Shown piece after piece: positions 5,578-9,995 of a DNA stretch of 9,995 nucleotides (position 1 is the stretch's first letter; every line of letters begins with the position of its first letter). Made by a program: the position numbers and the translations under genes. The notes below the pieces were generated by a model. That model searched no databases. It was not told where the DNA came from and saw only the letters and a program-made list of their open reading frames with translations. This stretch comes from DATARH01 sp035309005 (GTDB taxonomy: Bacteria > Pseudomonadota > Alphaproteobacteria > ATCC43930 > CGMCC-115725), in contig DATGFP010000099.1 in the NCBI GenBank assembly GCA_035309005.1, forward strand, positions 1 to 9,995, written 5' to 3'.

Positions 5578-7535
5578 GGCGTTACCTCAGGCGGGTTGGA
5601 GGCGGGTTGGCGGGTGACGGTTGCCACAGCGTCCCCGATGTCGGGACGCGAGGCAACAGCGCAAGATCGGGTAGCCGGCCAGCGGCGGCGCAGCAGGAAC
5701 ATGCGCATCTTGCCGAAGTGCTTGGCGGCCGCGGTCATGCCGACGTAATCGCAGACGAAGGCGTCGGCGTTGTGCAGCGCGAGCACCGCGGCAAGCGTCT
5801 CGGTGACATAAATGCAGCGCTCGGGTGTCACCGGCTCGATCCGCGCGGCGCGGCTGACATGGGCGCCGAAGAAATTGTCGCGCTCGATGATCGGGTCGCG
5901 GGCGGTATAGACCGGACCCAGGTGGCCGCCAAGCCGCAGCGCCAGGTCGGCTGGCAGGCCGGCGGCCGCGAGATCGACGCCGGCGATCGCATCCTGCAGG
6001 TCGAGCGCGCAATTGGCCGCCTGCCCGGCGTCGTCGAACACCAGAAAGAGGCCGTCGCCCCAGGTGTTGGCGAGCAGAATGTCTGCGCGGTAGCGCGCGA
6101 CGATCGCGGCCGAGGCGCCGAGCACGCTGGCGACGAAGGGGGGCAATTGGCTGTCGGTCAATTTGCTGAAGCCGCGGATGTCGCCGAACAGCATGGCGCG
6201 GGTCCGCCGCCCGGCGCTGGCGGCAGCCGGGCGGGGAGCAGCTGGGCGGGGCAGCGTGCTGCCGGGATCGATCCGGGTCGAAGGATGCCCGCCCAAGCGC
6301 CAATTCGCGACATCGACCGCGGTCCCCGCCGGCCCGGCCGGCGCTTCGCCGTCCCACACCGCCAGTTGCTCGGCCGCGGTCGCGAGGAAGCGCGCACGCA
6401 AGAGGGCCAGCCCCATCGCCAGTTGGCTACAATAGGCGAAGAGCTGGTCGTCGCCGAGGTAGCGGTCGCGCGTCGCATAGCGCACGCTCGTCGCCGCGGC
6501 GAGACAGCGCTCGAAGCGCCCGGTCCATCCCGCTCCCGACGGGCGCACCGACTGGGCGACAAACTCGCGCCGATCGAACGGCAGCACCACGTGCAGGCTG
6601 GCGCCGCGGGCCAGCACCGCCTCGGCGACGATGATGTCGGCGCCGGCGGCAAGCGAGCCATAAGCGAAGCCGATATCCATCGCGGCGAGCCGGCGCTCGA
6701 TCTCGTCGCGAACCCGCTGCTCCGCCGCGGCCGGGAAGCGGCCGCTCTGCCCCGGCGCGGCGATGATGTGGCCGCAATAGTGCACCACAAGCGGCGGCGC
6801 GAGGGTCGCCAATACCGAGCCGTCGATCCCGTTGGCTTCGACCACCAGGCGCAATTGGGAGATCGTGCTGGCGAGCCCGCGGTAATCAGCCTCGGCGCTG
6901 CCGGTCACCTGGGCACGGGCGCGCAGCATCAGGGCGCGCGCCGCGTCGACCTCGCCGAGGATTAGGTGGGCTTCGGCGGCGCTGACCAGCTCGTAATAGC
7001 TGGGCGCTGCCCCAATTGTGTCGAGCCGGGCCAACACGTCGCGCGCCAGCCGGGTGGCCGCCTCGCGGTCGCCCGCTAGCAGCCACAGCGTCGCGGCATT
7101 GACCCCCGGGTAGTAGGAATCGGGATTGCTTGCCGCCACCTCTCGGTGGAAGCAGCGCTCATAAAGCTCGGCCGCTTCCCGCAGGTCGCCGCGGCCGGCG
7201 GCGCCGGGGGCCTCGAGCGCGGCGTCCTTGCGCAAGCGCGCCTTCAGGCACGCGATATCCATGCGCACGGCCGGCGGCAGTTGGGCGATCTCGGCTTGCC
7301 CGAGGTCGAGCCCCAGCCGCTCGAAGAGGCGGATCGCCTGGGCGGTCGCATGTGTCGAGGCGAGGCACAAGACCGCGCGGTGCTTCAGCCGCAAATCGTG
7401 CGGATGCTTCGCCAGCCCCTGCATCGCGATGTCGTAGGCCTGGAAGAGGCCGCCCTCGCGCTCGGAACGCTGAGCCAGCAGGAGCCAGTCACCGGCGGTT
7501 CGCGATCGCGGCGCCCTGCCGCCCAAGGTTTGCAT
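5574..7535 (-). CDS. TPR - SLOG-like Rossmann - class III nucleotide cyclase fusion
   Basis: This is a 653-residue multidomain signalling protein, numbered from the ATG at 7535. Residues about 14-240 are helical TPR-like repeats, with a segment (SNPDSYYPGVNAATLWLL) typical of bacterial DUF4071/TRAFs-binding regions. Residues about 249-410 form a Rossmann-like module of SLOG type (GADIIVAEAVLARGASLHVVLP, then YLGDDQLFAYCSQ). Residues about 444-620 are a class III cyclase domain with metal Asp452 (FGDIRGFSKL) and Asp494 (NTWGD). The Lys that normally precedes GD and selects adenine is Asn490. The usual transition-state Asn is Ser561 (HVSRAAR), while Arg565 is kept. ATP-to-cAMP activity is therefore uncertain. 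A 30-residue tail extends past the domain into a short tandem repeat. The start is uncertain: ATG 7535, GTG 7544 and TTG 7553 all lack a well-placed ribosome-binding site. No membrane segment is visible. The stop overlaps the next enolase start. Confidence 0.8.
   Translation of the reverse strand: MQTLGGRAPRSRTAGDWLLLAQRSEREGGLFQAYDIAMQGLAKHPHDLRLKHRAVLCLASTHATAQAIRLFERLGLDLGQAEIAQLPPAVRMDIACLKARLRKDAALEAPGAAGRGDLREAAELYERCFHREVAASNPDSYYPGVNAATLWLLAGDREAATRLARDVLARLDTIGAAPSYYELVSAAEAHLILGEVDAARALMLRARAQVTGSAEADYRGLASTISQLRLVVEANGIDGSVLATLAPPLVVHYCGHIIAAPGQSGRFPAAAEQRVRDEIERRLAAMDIGFAYGSLAAGADIIVAEAVLARGASLHVVLPFDRREFVAQSVRPSGAGWTGRFERCLAAATSVRYATRDRYLGDDQLFAYCSQLAMGLALLRARFLATAAEQLAVWDGEAPAGPAGTAVDVANWRLGGHPSTRIDPGSTLPRPAAPRPAAASAGRRTRAMLFGDIRGFSKLTDSQLPPFVASVLGASAAIVARYRADILLANTWGDGLFLVFDDAGQAANCALDLQDAIAGVDLAAAGLPADLALRLGGHLGPVYTARDPIIERDNFFGAHVSRAARIEPVTPERCIYVTETLAAVLALHNADAFVCDYVGMTAAAKHFGKMRMFLLRRRWPATRSCAVASRPDIGDAVATVTRQPASNPPEVTP
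5590..5610. repeat. Two-copy 11-bp tandem repeat at the cyclase 3' end
   Basis: GGCGGGTTGG occurs at 5590-5599 and again at 5601-5610, a period of 11 bases. It lies in the last codons of the cyclase, about 13 bases before the ATGA overlap with the enolase start. Because 11 is not a multiple of three, a change in copy number would shift the cyclase C-terminal frame and move its stop away from the coupled start. Confidence 0.6.
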
Positions 7536-7608
7536 CTCCGGCACCGGCCGCAAAAGCTATCGTGACACCAAATTCTATCGCCGCCGCAAGCGCTGGCTGG
7601 CGTGAGGC
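7536..7608. other. Leader between small membrane protein and cyclase gene
   Basis: This 73-bp gap is locally AT-richer (AAAAGCTATCG, CCAAATTCTATCG) than its surroundings. It contains no clear ribosome-binding site for the minus-strand cyclase and no convincing hairpin. A plus-strand frame through it encodes a very basic stretch but has no start codon. The cyclase may be translated by coupling, from a leaderless transcript, or from an unrecognised start. Confidence 0.3.
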
Positions 7609-7785
7609 TCACAGATCGGCGAGGCGGATCCAGGCGCCGAGCGCCGCCGCGACGATCGCGCCGAGCATGACCATCGGGACGCTGGCGCCACCGAACAGCA
7701 GGAGCCACAGCACGAAGACGACGACCCCGGTGAAGATGCCGCCGATCAGCGACGGCAACGCCCGCTTGACGTGAGCCTCGGCCAT
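7609..7785 (-). CDS. Small two-helix membrane protein, 58 residues, unknown function
   Basis: This short frame starts at ATG 7785 (MAEAHVKRALPSL) and ends in TGA at 7611-7609. It has two hydrophobic segments, residues about 13-31 (IGGIFTGVVVFVLWLLLF) and about 36-52 (VPMVMLGAIVAAALGAW), joined by a short Gly-Ala-Ser turn, and ends WIRLADL. A basic N-terminal end before the first helix suggests the N-terminus faces the cytoplasm. It starts 4 bp after the hydroxylase stop, and GAAGG about 9 bases upstream lies inside the last hydroxylase codons. Codon use is normal for the region. This spacing and the clean alternation of polar ends and hydrophobic cores argue that it is real. It could be an accessory subunit of the neighbouring membrane hydroxylase or an anchor for the cyclase; both ideas are inference. 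I recognise no family. Confidence 0.72.
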   Translation of the reverse strand: MAEAHVKRALPSLIGGIFTGVVVFVLWLLLFGGASVPMVMLGAIVAAALGAWIRLADL

Positions 7786-7789
7786 CTGG

Positions 7790-8551
7790 TCAGGCCTTCG
7801 CCGCCTGCAGGCGCGAATCCGCCGCGGTGGCGCGCGCCTTTTTCAGGTTGGGCTTGCGGAAGCGCGTGTCGTAGCCGTTGAACAAATGGCCGAGGAGGCC
7901 GCGCTCCAGGTCGCTGGTGCCGAACAGCCAGTCGGCGAACGGATAGGTCAGGTTCATATTGGTGCCCATCATGATCGCCTGGTCGTGGTGCGCGATGTGG
8001 TGGCGCCGGATCGTGTTCATGAACGGGACGTGGCGGACGATACGGTCGTCCTTGACGTGGCAGCCCCAGTGGAAGAGCTCGTAATTGAGGTAGACGCCGG
8101 TCGTCGTCGCGACCAAGAGCCAGCCGGCATTGGCCGACCACAGCGCGCCAAGCACCAAGCCGCCCGCCGCGGACATGCAGATAAAGGTGGTCAGCGCGTA
8201 GGGCGGAAAGAACGTGATGCGAAAGTCGCGCGCGGTGTCGATCGTCGGCTCGTGGTCGGTGAAGAACTGGTGGTGCGCCAGCGTGTGGCGCTTGTAGATA
8301 CCCATGAAGCCCTTGACCGGGCGGTGCATGATAAAGCGGTGCATCGCCCACTCGAAGATGTTGCAGGCGACGAATGCGGCCGGCACGACGAGCCATTCGA
8401 GGAGGCTCGGCCGCTCTATGTTGCGGGCGCAATACCAGATCGTCGCGACGCCGATCGCGGCGATCGCCAGCACATGGCCGAGCCCGCTGTACCACGGCGA
8501 GATGCGGGCGCGGTAATCGGCGCGGAAGGCCGTCTGGCGCGGGGTCATCAT
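7790..8551 (-). CDS. Fatty acid hydroxylase / sterol desaturase family membrane protein
   Basis: This is a 253-residue integral membrane protein with the histidine clusters of the di-iron hydroxylase superfamily: HRFIMH (71-76, HX4H), HTLAHH (89-94, HX3HH), HWGCH (161-165) and HHIAHH (184-189, HX2HH). Together these ligate a non-haem di-iron centre. Hydrophobic segments lie at about 24-41, 51-67, 118-138 and 142-157, with the His boxes facing the cytoplasm as is usual. The family uses O2 to hydroxylate or desaturate lipids, sterols or carotenoids; the substrate cannot be named. ATGATG at 8551-8546 is preceded by a strong AGGAGG (8559-8564) with a 7-base spacer to the first ATG, so 8551 is the start. 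The C-terminal 25 residues are Lys/Arg/Ala-rich. It heads the minus-strand gene run and diverges from the LLM flavoprotein. Confidence 0.88.
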   Translation of the reverse strand: MMTPRQTAFRADYRARISPWYSGLGHVLAIAAIGVATIWYCARNIERPSLLEWLVVPAAFVACNIFEWAMHRFIMHRPVKGFMGIYKRHTLAHHQFFTDHEPTIDTARDFRITFFPPYALTTFICMSAAGGLVLGALWSANAGWLLVATTTGVYLNYELFHWGCHVKDDRIVRHVPFMNTIRRHHIAHHDQAIMMGTNMNLTYPFADWLFGTSDLERGLLGHLFNGYDTRFRKPNLKKARATAADSRLQAAKA

Positions 8552-8613
8552 CCGGCGTCCTCCTGTCGTCCCCGGCGCGCGGTCGACGCCGGCAAATCCC
8601 CTTTGACAATTCG

Positions 8614-8642
8614 AATATAGCGCGCGCTGCTGTCGGCGTCAG
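8614..8642 (-). promoter_or_regulatory. Sigma70-like promoter candidate for the minus-strand gene run
   Basis: On the minus strand CTGACG (8642-8637, four of six matches to TTGACA) and TATATT (8619-8614, five of six matches to TATAAT) are separated by exactly 17 bases. A start near 8606 would give a leader of about 55 bases to the hydroxylase ATG. This is the best promoter-like pair I found. It sits in the 105-bp divergent gap, which has an AT-rich core and otherwise no gene. Confidence 0.45.
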
Positions 8643-8656
8643 CGGCGGAGGCGGGC

Positions 8657-9649
8657 ATGAAGTTGGGCGTCCTGCAATTCTTCAGCTGGCCGGAGCGCCG
8701 GGTCGAGCTTGCCGCGGTCTATGCCCGCGCGCTGCAGCGCATCGAGATCATGGACCAGACCGGCTATGACGCGGTGTGGCTCGCCGAGCATCATTTTTCG
8801 AGCTTCAGCGTCTGCCCGTCGGTGCACATGATGGGGGTGCTGGCGGCTGCCCGCACATCGAGGCTGCGGATCGGCACCGGCGTGTCGCTGGCGCCGTTCT
8901 ACCACCCGCTGCGCCTTGCCGAGGAGGTGGCGCTCCTTGATGTCCTGTCCGGCGGGCGCGTCAACTGGGGCGCCGGGCGCGGCTTCGCCCGCGTCGAGTT
9001 CGAGAATTTCGGGGTGCCGCCCGAGGAAAGCACGTCGCGCTTTCGCGAGGCGGTCGAGATCGTGCTGAGCGCCTGGACCGACGAGCGGCTGACCTTCGCG
9101 GGCGAGCATTTCCATTTCGAGGATGTCGAAGTGCTGCCGAAGCCGGTGCAGCGCCCGCATCCGCCGGTGTGGATGGCGGCGACCTCGGAATCCGCGATCG
9201 ACTGGGCGGCCGGGCGCGGCTTTTCGATCTTGATGGACCCGCACGCGGCGCACGCCGAGATCGGGCGTAAGCGCCGCTATTACGTCGGCCGCCTGGAAGC
9301 CGCCGGGCATTCGCTCGCCGGACGCGACCTGCCGGTGGCGCGGCTCGTGGCGCTCGGCGATACCGCCGCCAAGGCCGCCGAGGTGGCGCGGCGCGGCGCG
9401 CAGTGGATCGTCGATTCCTATTTCGGCGTGGCCCACCGCCCGGTCGGCGTCAGCGACCCGAACGCGCCCGGCGTCGATCCGGTGCGGCGCTACCTCGACG
9501 AAGTCATCCTGCACGGCACCCCCGAGGCGGTGCTCGACCAGATCATGCGGCTGCGCGAGGAGATCGGCCTCGACTACCTCCTGTGCGCGCCGCTCAGCCA
9601 CGAAACCTTCACCCTCCTGACCGAGCAGATCCTGCCGCACCTTCCCTAG
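8657..9649 (+). CDS. LLM class flavin-dependent oxidoreductase (bacterial luciferase-like)
   Basis: This is a 330-residue protein with the TIM-barrel pattern of the luciferase-like monooxygenase family. Visible family blocks are MKLGVLQFFSW at the N-terminus, WLAEHHFS (41-48), the flavin-site segment HPLRLAEEVALLDVLSGGR (83-101) continuing into NWGAGRG (103-109), and PPVWMAATSESAI (169-181). Length is standard. Such enzymes use reduced FMN (often F420 in actinobacteria) and O2 to oxidise small organic substrates, with flavin supplied by a separate reductase, and act in the cytoplasm. The substrate is not predictable. GGAGG (8647-8651) lies 5 bases before the ATG. Its promoter must lie in the shared 105-bp gap. 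A TTGACA at 8603-8608 is tempting as a -35 but has no -10 at the right distance. It converges on the NTF2-like gene. Confidence 0.9.
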   Translation: MKLGVLQFFSWPERRVELAAVYARALQRIEIMDQTGYDAVWLAEHHFSSFSVCPSVHMMGVLAAARTSRLRIGTGVSLAPFYHPLRLAEEVALLDVLSGGRVNWGAGRGFARVEFENFGVPPEESTSRFREAVEIVLSAWTDERLTFAGEHFHFEDVEVLPKPVQRPHPPVWMAATSESAIDWAAGRGFSILMDPHAAHAEIGRKRRYYVGRLEAAGHSLAGRDLPVARLVALGDTAAKAAEVARRGAQWIVDSYFGVAHRPVGVSDPNAPGVDPVRRYLDEVILHGTPEAVLDQIMRLREEIGLDYLLCAPLSHETFTLLTEQILPHLP

Positions 9650-9716
9650 CCACCCACCGCCCCCAACCGCCCTCCCGGCGCAGCCGAGACCCACCCGTGA
9701 GCTGCTCGTGCGGTGG

Positions 9717-9750
9717 CCGGATGGGTTCCGGCCTTCGCCGGGATGATGCG
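9717..9750. repeat. Palindromic extragenic repeat-like hairpin
   Basis: The core CCGGC-CTTC-GCCGG forms a 5-bp stem with a tetraloop, extendable by T-G, T-A and G-T pairs, and is followed by GATGAT. From memory, short extragenic repeats with the pattern GGGTTCCGGCCTTCGCCGGGATGA are scattered in many alphaproteobacterial genomes. It lies in the 120-bp gap between convergent stops and could terminate both transcripts. A second inverted pair, CCACCGC (9654-9660) and GCGGTGG (9710-9716), brackets the rest of the gap. Confidence 0.5.
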
Positions 9751-9769
9751 AGTGGGTTGCGAATGGCGC

Positions 9770-9995
9770 TTAGATGCCGTCGAGCGTGTAGTCGTGGTCG
9801 TGGAAGACAGCGCGGCGGCTGAAACGCCAGGTGCCCGCTTCCTTCACCGCCTCGCATTCGTAGCGGCCGGGCGGCAGCCGGCGGCTGGTGCCCTCCTCGG
9901 TGATCAGCACCAGCAGGTAGGCGCTCGCCCGGGCCCGGTTGCCCGCGGGATCGACTTCGGCGGCGATGTTGGTGACCATGTGGCGGAACTGGGTG
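9770..9995 (-). CDS. NTF2-like / SnoaL-like domain protein, C-terminal part
   Basis: These are the C-terminal 74 residues of a minus-strand gene whose start lies beyond the right edge. The frame is open through the edge (TQFRHMVTNIAAEVD), so the internal ATG at 9979 is unlikely to be the true start. The pattern RHMVTNI, then RARASAYLLVLI, then a GRYECEAVKEAGTWRFSRRAVFHD block, fits the last strands of the cone-shaped alpha+beta barrel in the NTF2 superfamily (SnoaL_4-like or dioxygenase small-subunit-like). Members act as small-molecule isomerases or hydrolases, or as structural subunits of ring-hydroxylating dioxygenases. The residues that would separate these options lie upstream. TAA is at 9772-9770. 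Confidence 0.7.
   Translation of the reverse strand, partial: TQFRHMVTNIAAEVDPAGNRARASAYLLVLITEEGTSRRLPPGRYECEAVKEAGTWRFSRRAVFHDHDYTLDGI

Noticed and set aside
7474..7605. Plus-strand open stretch ending in a very basic peptide (KFYRRRKRWLA)
   Set aside because: No ATG, GTG or TTG start after the upstream stop, and it overlaps the cyclase N-terminus; it could be a remnant but cannot be supported.
7130..7774. Plus-strand frame opposite the cyclase and small membrane gene
   Set aside because: Arg/Pro/Ala-rich composition typical of an antisense shadow; the minus strand carries recognisable domains.
8603..8608. TTGACA as a -35 element for the LLM flavoprotein
   Set aside because: No -10-like hexamer 16-18 bases downstream; the AT-rich TATA lies only 7 bases away and fits the opposite-strand promoter better.
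9770..9979. Treating the right-edge gene as complete from the ATG at 9979
   Set aside because: The frame continues open to the edge with NTF2-like residues, and 69 residues is too short for the domain.
1..9995. Defence island, phage, IS, CRISPR or RNA genes
   Set aside because: No transposase, integrase, repeat-spacer array, terminal inverted repeat or tRNA/rRNA-like segment is visible; the SLOG-cyclase fusion alone is not enough to call a defence system.

Overview
The window is high-GC DNA that looks chromosomal and alphaproteobacterial, probably from a Rhodospirillales-like lineage. The best evidence is a GapR-type DUF2312 protein, a family essentially confined to Alphaproteobacteria, directly downstream of a DUF1244 gene. 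I see no tRNA, rRNA, insertion sequence, integrase, CRISPR array or phage gene. No stretch longer than 300 bases lacks a gene.

Layout. At the left edge (1-162, minus) is the N-terminus of a probable SppA-type signal peptide peptidase. It diverges from a two-gene plus-strand unit: DUF1244 (285-590) and gapR (603-875). Converging on these is a minus-strand coiled-coil protein (912-1634) that carries a strong internal ribosome-binding site and start codon. Next comes a minus-strand run covering about 8551 down to 1775. In transcription order it holds a di-iron fatty acid hydroxylase/sterol desaturase-like membrane enzyme (8551-7790), a 58-residue membrane protein (7785-7609), a TPR-SLOG-class III cyclase fusion (7535-5574), a mandelate racemase-type enolase (5577-4477), a SAM methyltransferase with a regulatory domain (4436-2901), and a second enolase about 70% identical to the first (2872-1775). 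The junctions are 4 bp, 73 bp, a 4-bp ATGA overlap, 40 bp and 28 bp, so some or all of these could be one transcript. A sigma70-like promoter candidate sits in front of the hydroxylase. A luciferase-like monooxygenase (LLM) family flavoprotein (8657-9649, plus) diverges from this run. It converges on a right-edge partial NTF2/SnoaL-like gene (9770-9995, minus), with a palindromic repeat-like hairpin between them.

How the genes may work together. The two enolases should act on an alpha-hydroxy or sugar acid. Both carry the mandelate racemase metal ligands and His-Asp dyad, and both have Gln where mandelate racemase has its second catalytic lysine. The cyclase fusion lacks two canonical substrate and transition-state residues and carries a SLOG-like nucleotide-binding Rossmann module, so it may make, bind or sense a nucleotide other than cAMP. 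Whether it regulates the coupled metabolic genes is inference. The points most worth following are this gene cluster with its unusual catalytic residues, the internal start in the coiled-coil gene, and the unannotated-size membrane protein. I found no convincing defence or mobile system.
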